This document shows positions 20,201-28,856 of a DNA stretch of 49,129 bases, one piece after another. Below the pieces are notes generated by a model. That model had not been told where the DNA came from and did not search any database. It saw only the letters and a list, made by a program, of their open reading frames with translations. Position numbers and translations under genes: made by a program. The stretch lies in contig PMVV01000400.1 of the NCBI GenBank assembly GCA_003166475.1, positions 2,370 to 51,498 of the forward strand. The letters are read 5' to 3'. The stretch comes from Bryobacterales bacterium (lineage in GTDB: Bacteria > Acidobacteriota > Terriglobia > Bryobacterales > Bryobacteraceae). Each line of letters starts with the position of its first letter. Within the stretch, counting starts at the first letter, position 1.

Positions 20201-20290
20201 GTGGGGCGGACCTCCAGGTCTGCGCGGGTCCTCCAGGACCCGCTCCAGGCCGACGTGGACGTCGGCCGCAGGGCTGGAGTCCTGCCCTAC
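20201..20290. repeat. Modular hairpin repeat element, copy 1
   Basis: GTGGGGC head; GCGGACCT-cc-AGGTCTGC, GCGGGTCCT-cc-AGGACCCGC, GGCCGACGT-gg-ACGTCGGCC; tail CTGCCCTAC. Confidence 0.85.
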
Positions 20291-20339
20291 CAAGAAGCTC
20301 GGCAACTGGTACAGAGAGAGGGTCGCGTACAATGGTTGT

Positions 20340-21269
20340 TTGATCGTAACCCTGACAGTCAATCCCGCACTGGACCGCACCATCTCCGTGGACCGGCTGG
20401 CGTTCGAAGACCGGTCCTACATCGACTCCCGGCACGAGTCCGCCGGAGGACGGGGCATCATTGCCGCGTGCGTGATCCATTCGTTTGGCGGGAAGCCGCT
20501 CGCCATTTTTCCCAGCGGCGGAAACAACGGGAAGCGCCTCGAAGAATTCCTCGTGGCTTGTGGATATTCCACGCTGGCCGTACCCATCGGCCGCGAGATC
20601 CGCACGAATCTCACCATCACCGACCGGCAGGGCCTCACCGTCAGCCTGAACGAGCGCGGCCCGCAGCTTGAGAAGGCCGAAGTCGATCGCATCGAGAAGG
20701 CCGTGCAGAAGAGTCTCGATGGCGCGGCCTGGCTGCTGTTGTGCGGCAGCCTGCCACCCGGCGTGCCCGCGAATTTCTACGCCCGCCTCATCGGCATGGC
20801 GCGGCGCAAGAAGGTGAAGACGCTGCTGGACACCGACGGCGATGCCCTGCGCGAAGGCATCGAGGCCGGGCCGACGGTCGTCTCGCCCAATCAGCACGAG
20901 GCGGAGCGCCTGCTGAACCGGGCCCTGGTCACGCGCAATCACTTTCTTGAGGCGGTGGCCCGTATACGCGCGATGGGACCGGAGATGGTCGCGCTTTCGC
21001 TCGGCAGCCGCGGCGCAATGGGAGCCATTGAAGGGACCATCATCGAGGCCCTTCCGCCGCGTGTGGAAGTGCTCTGTCCCATCGGCGCAGGCGATGCGCT
21101 GGCCGCGGCTTTGGCGTGGTCCATGGAACGGAACGGCGATTTCACGGATGCGCTGCGCTGGGGTGTGGCCACCGGCACGGCATCGTCCACGCTGCCCGGC
21201 CTGCGCTCGGCCTCCCTCGAGCAGACCAAGGAAATGTACCGGCAGGTGGAAGTGCGCCGCATCGAATAG
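20340..21269 (+). CDS. PfkB-family sugar kinase (1-phosphofructokinase/tagatose-6-phosphate kinase-like)
   Basis: TVNPALDRTISVDRL start, PTVVSPNQHEAERLL, GAGDALAAALAWS. Likely TTG start at 20340. Confidence 0.88.
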   Translation: MIVTLTVNPALDRTISVDRLAFEDRSYIDSRHESAGGRGIIAACVIHSFGGKPLAIFPSGGNNGKRLEEFLVACGYSTLAVPIGREIRTNLTITDRQGLTVSLNERGPQLEKAEVDRIEKAVQKSLDGAAWLLLCGSLPPGVPANFYARLIGMARRKKVKTLLDTDGDALREGIEAGPTVVSPNQHEAERLLNRALVTRNHFLEAVARIRAMGPEMVALSLGSRGAMGAIEGTIIEALPPRVEVLCPIGAGDALAAALAWSMERNGDFTDALRWGVATGTASSTLPGLRSASLEQTKEMYRQVEVRRIE

Positions 21270-21339
21270 GAATCCGGTGGCCTACACTTCATCCCGCGGC
21301 GCTTCCCGCACCGGCGGGCCATCCAAAAGCGAAAACGTA

Positions 21340-22965
21340 ATGCGTTCGGCGGGCGTGGTTTCCGCCGCGGTTTTCCTGAGCCGCATCAGCGGACTGGTAC
21401 GCGAAATGATCATGGCCCGCCTGTTCGGGGCCGGACAGGCTTACGACGCGTTCCTGCTCGGGTTTCGCATCCCCAATCTGACGCGCGATCTCTTCGCCGA
21501 GGGCGCGCTCTCCTCCGCCTTCGTCCCCGTCTTCACCCAGTACCTGGCCACCAAGGGCAAACGCGAAGCCGCCGAGCTTTCCAACCTGGTGGCCACCGCG
21601 CTGCTGCTGGTGGTGGGCGGCATTTGCATACTGGGCATGATCTTCAGCCCGCAACTGGTGTGGCTGCTGGCGTCGGGCTTCGCGCGCGTGCCCGGCAAGT
21701 TCGAACTGGCCGTGACGCTGACGCGCATCATGTTTCCGTTCCTGCTGCTGGTGGCGCTGGCCGCGCAGACCATGGGCATCCTGAATGCGCTGAACCAGTT
21801 CGGCATCCCGGCGCTTTCCTCGACTTTCTTCAATATCGGCTCGGTGGCCTTCGGCCTGGGCTTCGGATACACCGTGGGCCGCTGGATGGACGTGAGCCTG
21901 ATCATGTCGATGGCCTGGGGGGTGGTAGCGGGCGGGGCCGTGCAATGGCTGTTTCAAGCTCCCAGCCTCTACCGCGCCGGCATCTCGTATCGCCCGCGCC
22001 TGGACTTCGCGCATCCCGGCCTGCGCAAGATCCTGCGGCTGATGGGTCCGGCCATTCTGGGCAACGCCGCTGTGCAGATCAACGTGCTGGTGAATACCAA
22101 CTTTGCCTCCAGCATCGCGGACGCCGCCGGCCATGTCATTAACGGTCCGGTAAGCTGGCTTAGCTATGCATTCCGCTTCATGCAATTGCCGCTGGGGTTG
22201 TTCGGCGTGGCCATCGCCTCCGCCACGCTGCCCTCGATTTCGCGCAGCGCCGCGCTCCAGAAGATGGACGAATTCCGCCTGACGCTCTCCCGCTCACTGG
22301 GCATGGTTTTGCTGCTGACCATTCCTTCGTCGGTGGGCCTGGCCGTGCTCGGCCCCAGTATGATCGGAGCGGTGTACCAATGGGGCCGGTTTCGCGCCGC
22401 CGATACGCACCAGGTCGCCATGGCGCTGGCCTGCTACGCGGTGGGCTTGGCCGGCTACTCCGCCATCAAGATCCTGGCGCCCGCGTTCTACGCCCTCAAC
22501 GACGCGCGCACGCCCATGCTGGTGAGCTTGGTCTCCATCCTGGTGAACCTGGCCGCCGCTTCGACTATGGTGAAACTGGCGGGACTTGGCCACCTGGGCC
22601 TGGCCCTGTCGACTTCCGCCGTCGCGCTGTTCGGATCGGTGGCGTTGTTCCTGCTGCTCCGCCGTCGCATCCAGCGCATGCACGGCCGCGCGCTGGCCGC
22701 CAGCGTAGCCAAGATTCTGTGCGCGTCGGCCGTCATGGGCCTCGTGTGTTACCTGTCGAGCAGCGGCGTGCATCACTGGCTGGGCGCGCGCAAACTCGCG
22801 CAGATCGCGGACGTGGCGATCTCCATCCCGCTGGGCGCGACGGTGTACTATGCGTTATGCCGCGCCATGCGGGTGGCGGAACTGGAAGCCGCCTGGGTAG
22901 CGCTGGCCGCGCCGCTCGCGCGCCGGTTCTCCGTCAATCCGCGTCACCGTGCTAAACTGCCATAA
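21340..22965 (+). CDS. murJ: MurJ/MviN lipid II flippase
   Basis: SAAVFLSRISGLVREMIMARLFGAGQAYDAFLLGFRIPNLTRDLFAEGALSSAFVPVFTQY. Start ATG 21340 or GTG 21277. Confidence 0.93.
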   Translation: MRSAGVVSAAVFLSRISGLVREMIMARLFGAGQAYDAFLLGFRIPNLTRDLFAEGALSSAFVPVFTQYLATKGKREAAELSNLVATALLLVVGGICILGMIFSPQLVWLLASGFARVPGKFELAVTLTRIMFPFLLLVALAAQTMGILNALNQFGIPALSSTFFNIGSVAFGLGFGYTVGRWMDVSLIMSMAWGVVAGGAVQWLFQAPSLYRAGISYRPRLDFAHPGLRKILRLMGPAILGNAAVQINVLVNTNFASSIADAAGHVINGPVSWLSYAFRFMQLPLGLFGVAIASATLPSISRSAALQKMDEFRLTLSRSLGMVLLLTIPSSVGLAVLGPSMIGAVYQWGRFRAADTHQVAMALACYAVGLAGYSAIKILAPAFYALNDARTPMLVSLVSILVNLAAASTMVKLAGLGHLGLALSTSAVALFGSVALFLLLRRRIQRMHGRALAASVAKILCASAVMGLVCYLSSSGVHHWLGARKLAQIADVAISIPLGATVYYALCRAMRVAELEAAWVALAAPLARRFSVNPRHRAKLP

Positions 22966-22968
22966 GAA

Positions 22969-23724
22969 ATGCTTCCCGATCTGGAGTTGGCGGTTCGGTT
23001 GCAGGAGCTTGACAATCGGGTGACCGAGTTGACCCGCGAGATCTCCGCGCTTCCAAAACACATCGCCGAAATCGAAAAGAAATTAGAGAGTCACACGCGC
23101 AAGCTGGAGGCGGATCGCGCCGCCCTCAACGCGAACCAAAAGGATCGCAAGAAGAACGAGACCGACATCCAGCTTGAGGAGCAGAAAATCTCCAAATTGC
23201 GCGGCCAGATGCTGGACGCCAAGACCAACGAGCAGTACCGCGCGTTTCAGAACGAAATCGAGTTCTGCGAGAAGGAGATTCGCCGCGCCGAGGATCACAT
23301 TCTCGAATTGATGGGCGAATCCGAGCCGCTGGACAAGAACGCGAAGGCCGCCGAACTCGCGCTCAAAGAGGAAAAGGCCCAAGTGGAAGCGGAAAAGCAG
23401 CAGGCCATGGCGCGCACGGCGGAGGACAAGAAGGCTTTGGACCAGATCCACCAGGAACGCGCGCGGATCGTCGCGGACCTGCATCCCAATGTGTACCGGC
23501 AGTATGAACGCATTCGCAAAGGCCGCCGGGGCGTAGCCATCGCCGAGGCCATCGAGGGGCGCTGCAGCGCCTGCCAGATAGCCCTGCGCCTGCAGTTCTT
23601 CCAGGACCTGAAGAAGGGGGATGAGGTGATGTATTGCGAAAGCTGCGCCCGCATCCTCTACTACAATCCGCCCGTGGCTTTCGAAGATCTCACGGGTGAA
23701 TCCGCGCCCGTGGCGCAAGGCTAA
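22969..23724 (+). CDS. Coiled-coil protein with C-terminal C4-type zinc ribbon
   Basis: Long charged coiled coil then GRCSACQIALRLQFFQDLKKGDEVMYCESCARILYY. Confidence 0.9.
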   Translation: MLPDLELAVRLQELDNRVTELTREISALPKHIAEIEKKLESHTRKLEADRAALNANQKDRKKNETDIQLEEQKISKLRGQMLDAKTNEQYRAFQNEIEFCEKEIRRAEDHILELMGESEPLDKNAKAAELALKEEKAQVEAEKQQAMARTAEDKKALDQIHQERARIVADLHPNVYRQYERIRKGRRGVAIAEAIEGRCSACQIALRLQFFQDLKKGDEVMYCESCARILYYNPPVAFEDLTGESAPVAQG

Positions 23725-23770
23725 CCACTTCTGAGCCGCGCACGTCAGTAAGCGGTATTCCCCGTACCTC

Positions 23771-24331
23771 TCACGACCGCGCTTTGTGCGTGGCCTTGGC
23801 GCTCTTCACGGGTTCTTTCAGCAGCGTATCCAGCGTCGCGCGAATATTCTTCTCCTGATCGTTGAAGAAGGCGCTGTCTTCGCCCTTGTGCTGCTCGCGG
23901 ATCACGCGGCCGCGGTCGATGAAGATCACTTCGGGAACGAAGTTCGGCTTCACCAGCGACGCTTGTTCGTACTCCAGCACCGACTCGCGGTCCGCGGATC
24001 CCACGGGAAACGTGGGCTTGAACTGGGCGATGAAACCGGGCACCAACGCCGCCGCATCGGGATTGAAGGCCGCCGCCAGGAACTGCACGCCGCGCGAGCC
24101 ATACTCGCTTTGAAGGGCGCTCAGAACCTGCGTGGTGTGCTGGCAGTGCGGACACGTGGTGGAGATAAAGGCCAGCACCACCACCTTGCCCGCATACTGG
24201 CTCAACAGAGTGATCTGGCCGTTAGGCATCTTGATTGCAAACTCGCCCGCCGGACGCGGCACCTGTTGAGCGTGTGCCGACAAACCAGTCAGAAGCAGAA
24301 CCAAAGCCGTGAGTGAGCGCCGAAATCGCAT
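23771..24331 (-). CDS. Secreted thioredoxin-fold (TlpA/redoxin-like) protein
   Basis: Signal peptide; GKVVVLAFISTTCPHCQHT with CxxC motif. Confidence 0.87.
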   Translation of the reverse strand: MRFRRSLTALVLLLTGLSAHAQQVPRPAGEFAIKMPNGQITLLSQYAGKVVVLAFISTTCPHCQHTTQVLSALQSEYGSRGVQFLAAAFNPDAAALVPGFIAQFKPTFPVGSADRESVLEYEQASLVKPNFVPEVIFIDRGRVIREQHKGEDSAFFNDQEKNIRATLDTLLKEPVKSAKATHKARS

Positions 24332-24374
24332 ACTGCCATTTTACCCCAACCCGCCGCCTAACAGCTGATTCGCT

Positions 24375-24445
24375 GTGGGGCAGGCCATCGTTTTTCGTGG
24401 CCTGGCGAGTTCGAGCGCGGTGCGCAGACGACAAACAACGATCGA
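24375..24445. repeat. Dispersed hairpin repeat, TCG-loop subclass, copy B1
   Basis: GTGGGGCAGGCCA-tcgtttttcg-TGGCCTGgC followed by CGCAGACGACaaacaacGATCG. Confidence 0.75.
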
Positions 24446-24454
24446 GGCTTGGGG

Positions 24455-24904
24455 TCAATGCGGGAGTCTGGCCCTCAGCAACCCGTACACCCAGGTCCCA
24501 ACCAGTGCGCTGCCGATCGCCACGATCATCACGGTGACGCCATTGCCCACCAGCGCGAAGAGCGGTCCCGGACAGGCTCCCGTGAGCGCCCAGCCCAGGC
24601 CGAAGATCGTGCCGCCCGCAGCATAGCGAATACCGAGCCCCAGGGTCTTGGGCGGAATCGCGATGGGCTCGCCCGAGACGGTCTTCAAACCAAGCCGCTT
24701 GATTAACGCCACTGACGCGGCGGCAACCACAACGGCCGAAGCGATGATCTCGTACATGCGCGGAGACTGAAACCGGAACATCTCCTGGATGCGGAACCAG
24801 GAAAGCACCTCCGACTTCGTCAGCGTGACTCCGAAAGCAACACCGAGAAGAAGATAAACCAGCAAGGCGACGCCGGTCCGGTTCTGCGCTTGTTCAGTGG
24901 ACAT
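24455..24904 (-). CDS. YeeE/YedE-family (sulfur transport) membrane protein, C-terminal half
   Basis: AAGGTIFGLGWALTGACPGPLFALVGNG; start MSTEQAQNRTG at 24904. Confidence 0.85.
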   Translation of the reverse strand: MSTEQAQNRTGVALLVYLLLGVAFGVTLTKSEVLSWFRIQEMFRFQSPRMYEIIASAVVVAAASVALIKRLGLKTVSGEPIAIPPKTLGLGIRYAAGGTIFGLGWALTGACPGPLFALVGNGVTVMIVAIGSALVGTWVYGLLRARLPH

Positions 24905-24912
24905 AGATGCGC

Positions 24913-25512
24913 TCACAGGATCAGCGGAAGAATGAAATACGTCGCCAGCAGGCCACCGGCGAAGAAGCCCACCACTGCGATCAACGAGGGCAACTGCAGG
25001 TCCGCCAGCCCCGAGATCGCATGACCTGAAGTGCAGCCTCCCGCATAGGCCGTGCCGAACCCGACCAGGAAGCCGCCCAAAATAATCGAGGCAAACCCTT
25101 TCAACGTCAGCAGGGCGGACCACGCGAACACCTCGCGCGGTGCAAGCCCGGAGAAGTCGTGAATGCCCAATCTGGTCAGGGCGAGCCTGGTCTGTTCGGA
25201 AATAGCTACGTTCTCAGATCTCCCCAAATGCGAAGCCAGGAAACCGCCCAGGAGAATGCCGGCCACGAACAGAAGGTTCCAAAGGCCGCTTCGCTTCCAG
25301 TCATAACGGAAATAATCCAGCTTGCCGGGAAGGGCGGCGGAACACATATGCCGCAGGCTGCTGGAAACGCCAAAGACCCTGTTGCCCACGATCAATAGCG
25401 CAGGCACGAACAACCCGATCGCCGGACCGGCTACGTACCAGCGCCAGGGGCCGGATGCGAAAGCCATCATACCGACTGCCTCCTTGAACTTTAGTCTACT
25501 TCCCCCATCCAA
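24913..25512 (-). CDS. YeeE/YedE-family membrane protein, N-terminal half
   Basis: GGFLVGFGTAYAGGCTSGHAISGLADLQLPSLIAVVGFFAGGLL. Possible later start at MMAFASGPWRW. Confidence 0.85.
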   Translation of the reverse strand: MDGGSRLKFKEAVGMMAFASGPWRWYVAGPAIGLFVPALLIVGNRVFGVSSSLRHMCSAALPGKLDYFRYDWKRSGLWNLLFVAGILLGGFLASHLGRSENVAISEQTRLALTRLGIHDFSGLAPREVFAWSALLTLKGFASIILGGFLVGFGTAYAGGCTSGHAISGLADLQLPSLIAVVGFFAGGLLATYFILPLIL

Positions 25513-26797
25513 AGCTGGCGCCCACCGAGTTCTGATACATGCTCAAGCCGGCCTCGCCGCCGCCGAAGGCTGCCGGGATCGAGTTGACGCCATTCAGTGT
25601 CCGCTGGAAGGCGTGCTGATAGGCGACATTGATCTCCTTGCCTCCGTGGAGGCCCACGGTTGCCCCGGCCGACAAGTGCTCTTGAACCACGGCGGGCGCG
25701 AGCAGATTGAAGAAAGTCTGGCTGGCATCGAAGGGCAGGCTCGAGTGGTTGTATCCGGCGCGCAGCGTCACCTTGGGACTGGCCTTGAAAGCGAAGCCCA
25801 CCTTCTCGGCGGTGATGTCGTGCCAGCCAAAGCCTGGCCCGTTGCTTGCGCCCAGCGGAGCTACGATTGGAAAGCCCGGATTGGCGATCGAGTTTACTTG
25901 TCCGTAGAAAATGCGCTCGGCATCGAACAGGATCGTCGCTTTGGGATGGACCTTCAGCGCTACGCCGCCGGCGACGTTCGCCGGGATATCAAAGCCGCCC
26001 TGTCCGGCGAACAGCCCCTCATATTTGGTGAAGTGCTGCATGTAGGTCCGGCTCTGAAACGTTGCGCCCAGGTTCAGATACTTGTCGATGGTTCCCACCC
26101 AGCCCGCGCGGAATCCGGCGCCGAAGGAGTGGCTGGCACCATTATCAGTCACGTTCCCCGGGGAGGTAGAGAAATTAGGATTCGCAAAATTCTGCAGCCC
26201 AGTGGCGGAGAATAACTGGTAGCCGACGTTCAGCGAGACACCGAAGGCATTGTGTGTGTTGGCCTTGAAGGCAATTGTCGGCGCCGCGAACAACTGCTCG
26301 AGATTCACGCCCGCCGGGCGACTTCCGAAGAGTGGAATGGGAGTGGTGTACTGGGTGTTCATACCACCGTTCCCGTAGAGCGAGATGCCGACGGAAACCT
26401 TTGAATTGAGGAGGTGGTTAAATCCCAACTCGGGGATGAAGAAGTTCTTCTTTCCGCTGGCGTCGTAGGCGGCATCCGCGCCCGGGAAACCGTTCCCGGT
26501 GATTGTCGCGCCGCGAATCGGACGAAACAAGGTCACGCCGAAGTCAAACCGGTCACCCACCAGAACCATCCCCGCCGGGTTGGTTGCAGCCGCCAGGCTA
26601 TCCTGCGGAAACGCGATCCCGGCACCTCCTTGGCCCTGTTGTATAACGCCGTAGCCCGTCGAAAAGTAGCCGTCGGTCGCCAACATCGGCGCGGCCAAAA
26701 GCAGGGTAAGGGTAAAAGCCCACAAACGCCTATTGAGGTCGGTGCGCACGCGAAAGTATTCTCCTTTGAGTTGAGCGTCGCGAGTCAACTTCGCCAA
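25496..26797 (-). CDS. OmpP1/FadL-type outer membrane protein
   Basis: ATDGYFSTGYGVIQQGQGGAGIAFPQDSLAAATNPAGM, typical of FadL-like barrels; C-terminal aromatic beta-strand (VGASFGWGK). Confidence 0.85.
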   Translation of the reverse strand: MAKLTRDAQLKGEYFRVRTDLNRRLWAFTLTLLLAAPMLATDGYFSTGYGVIQQGQGGAGIAFPQDSLAAATNPAGMVLVGDRFDFGVTLFRPIRGATITGNGFPGADAAYDASGKKNFFIPELGFNHLLNSKVSVGISLYGNGGMNTQYTTPIPLFGSRPAGVNLEQLFAAPTIAFKANTHNAFGVSLNVGYQLFSATGLQNFANPNFSTSPGNVTDNGASHSFGAGFRAGWVGTIDKYLNLGATFQSRTYMQHFTKYEGLFAGQGGFDIPANVAGGVALKVHPKATILFDAERIFYGQVNSIANPGFPIVAPLGASNGPGFGWHDITAEKVGFAFKASPKVTLRAGYNHSSLPFDASQTFFNLLAPAVVQEHLSAGATVGLHGGKEINVAYQHAFQRTLNGVNSIPAAFGGGEAGLSMYQNSVGASFGWGK

Positions 26798-27017
26798 ACA
26801 TGGTGGTGATCAGTCTGGCCGGATGCCCCCCTCCGACGCTGCACTCCTCACAATACTATACAATGTCTAGTTTGTCTATCGAAACGATATGAATACATCT
26901 TATGGCGAGAAACCGACGTGGACGTTCTGTTAGTACATCGTCCAGTTAGTTCTTTACGGATTGGCGGTGCGGCCAAGACGCCATATCCGCGTCGGCTTAC
27001 AAGTGGGTATGACGTTT

Positions 27018-27146
27018 GTGGGGCGGGCAATCCTGGCAGGCAATCCTGCCCGCAGCCGGATTTCAGGCGGGCCTCCGCGACCGTGACGAGGCGCCGTGAA
27101 AGCAGGCGCCGCCTGAGCGGCTGCGGCCATGATTGGCCGCCTCACC
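27018..27146. repeat. Modular hairpin repeat element, copy 2
   Basis: GTGGGGC head; GCGGGCA...TGCCCGC; GGCGCC-gtgaaagca-GGCGCC; GCGGCC-atgatt-GGCCGC; CCTCACC tail. Confidence 0.75.
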
Positions 27147-27243
27147 GGTGCAACCGAACTGCCATTATTCTATGAGGAGCTATCTGTACGATGTACTAGG
27201 TTTGTTGAAAGTGCGGGCGGCGGGGGGCCTGCCCTTTGGGCCC

Positions 27244-27262
27244 GGCGGCCTCCCAGGCCGCC
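27244..27262. repeat. Perfect hairpin module GGCGGCCT-ccc-AGGCCGCC
   Basis: 8-bp perfect stem with 3-nt loop; same module at the left window edge and at 48555-48573 (loop ctc). Confidence 0.85.
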
Positions 27263-27314
27263 CCTTTGCGTGCACCGGAATCCGCTATACTGTCGGGAAA
27301 ACCAAGAGGCGTGA

Positions 27315-27740
27315 ATGCCAGTCGCCAAAGCACCATCGAAGAAACCGCCCAAGAAACCGCCCGATTTCGACGCTGTGTTCGCCCGCCTGCGCGCAATCCT
27401 GGCTCCGCACGCGCAAACGCTCGTGGCCAGGCACGATAGGCCGGATTATTATTACCTGGAAACCAAGGCCCCGCTCTACAAAGGCAGGCCGGTCTTCTTC
27501 GCCGCTGTGCGGAAAGGCAAGGGCTACGTCAGCTTTCATCTGATGCCGGTCTATGCATATCCGGAGATGCGCAAGAGCCTCTCGCCAGGGCTGCGCAAGC
27601 GGATGCAGGGCAAAGCGTGTTTCAATTTCACGGCCGTCGACGAGGAGTTGTTCGAAGAATTGCGGCAGTTGACTGCCGAGGGCATGGAAGGGGTTCCGCA
27701 GAAGATGCTGCGCGGCGTGCCCAGCGCAAAGTGCGAATAG
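27315..27740 (+). CDS. Small hypothetical protein, possibly DUF1801-like
   Basis: 141 aa; RPVFFAAVRKGKGYVSFHLMPVYAYPEMRKSLSPGLRKRMQGKACFNF. Confidence 0.7.
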   Translation: MPVAKAPSKKPPKKPPDFDAVFARLRAILAPHAQTLVARHDRPDYYYLETKAPLYKGRPVFFAAVRKGKGYVSFHLMPVYAYPEMRKSLSPGLRKRMQGKACFNFTAVDEELFEELRQLTAEGMEGVPQKMLRGVPSAKCE

Positions 27741-27741
27741 A

Positions 27742-28767
27742 TTATCGCCATCGCAGGCGGCCGATGCGGCCAGCAGGACCCACCGCCCACACCGCGTCGT
27801 CGCCGACTACACCGATGGCATTGTAAGAGCTGCCATCGAAACGCGCCCAACTCCGGCCTCCGTCGCTCGATATATCGGAACCGGAGGTTCCCACGGCGAT
27901 CCAAACCTTGCGCCCAGCCAGATACGCAACGGCGCAACGGTAGCCGTTCGGAGGCGTGCCGCCGGGCGCATCCCAAGTGCGCCCGCCATCTGAGGTTACC
28001 GCCACGTTGCCGGCGGCTTCGCCGGGCTTGCCGTAATCTCCGCCAACCGCGACGCCGTCGAGCGGGTCTGCAAAAGCCAGCGAGAAGATTCCCGAGCCGG
28101 CGGAATCGTGGCGCAGCGGCGTTCCGGCAACCTCCCAATTCTCGCCGCCGTCATGGGAATGAAACACGCGTGCGCCCGAAGGTCCGCCCGTGCCGAACCA
28201 CACCTCGCGTTTGCCGCGCACCGGCAGGCAGGAGTTGCTGGCGGCAAATGCGCCCTCGTTCGGAAGCGCCGGCGGTAGCTTGCGCCGCTGCCAGGTGGCG
28301 CCGCCATCCGCGGTCGTCAGGATGACGAACTGCCCGTCCACCGGGTCGCCGAGCACGATCCCTCGGCGCGCATCCCAAAATGCCAGCGCGTCGAAGAACC
28401 CGCCCGCATCGGGATTGGTGTGGAGCGGCGACCAATGCGCGCCGCCATCGGCGGTCCTGTAAATACGGGACTTCTCTCCCGGCCCGCTGCTCATTAGCCA
28501 GGCGGTATGGCTATCCAACGCGCGTAGGCCGCGGAAGTCCAGATCGCCGGCGCCCGGTACGGCGGCGGCGTGCCAGGTAGCGCCGCCATCCAAAGTGCGC
28601 AGATAGGCTCCGCCCGCGCCGCTGGCCCAAACCACGCTTGGGCTGACGGCGCTCACACCGCGCAAGGATGCCGTTGTGCCGCTCGATTGCGCAATCCAGG
28701 TTTGCGCCGGTGCCACAGAGGCCGCCGCGACCGCGGCCAGGCATAGCGCCGTTGTGGAACGAATCAA
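27742..28767 (-). CDS. Secreted Ycf48/BNR-repeat beta-propeller protein
   Basis: Repeated TxDGGxxW motifs (RTLDGGATWHA, RTADGGAHWSP, TTADGGATWQR, HSHDGGENWEV, TSDGGRTWDA). Confidence 0.88.
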   Translation of the reverse strand: MIRSTTALCLAAVAAASVAPAQTWIAQSSGTTASLRGVSAVSPSVVWASGAGGAYLRTLDGGATWHAAAVPGAGDLDFRGLRALDSHTAWLMSSGPGEKSRIYRTADGGAHWSPLHTNPDAGGFFDALAFWDARRGIVLGDPVDGQFVILTTADGGATWQRRKLPPALPNEGAFAASNSCLPVRGKREVWFGTGGPSGARVFHSHDGGENWEVAGTPLRHDSAGSGIFSLAFADPLDGVAVGGDYGKPGEAAGNVAVTSDGGRTWDAPGGTPPNGYRCAVAYLAGRKVWIAVGTSGSDISSDGGRSWARFDGSSYNAIGVVGDDAVWAVGPAGRIGRLRWR

Positions 28768-28856
28768 CAGTCTCCTCCCGCAGAATAGAATACTGCAAAT
28801 TGAACCTCGCAGTTTGAACCAAGTCGGTTTATGCTCAATTTAGGGAGGGATCCACC

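Noticed and set aside
20201-20290. CRISPR array or rho-independent terminator for the hairpin repeats
   Set aside because: No regular repeat-spacer period, and the hairpins lack T-tracts; tandem hairpin modules fit better.
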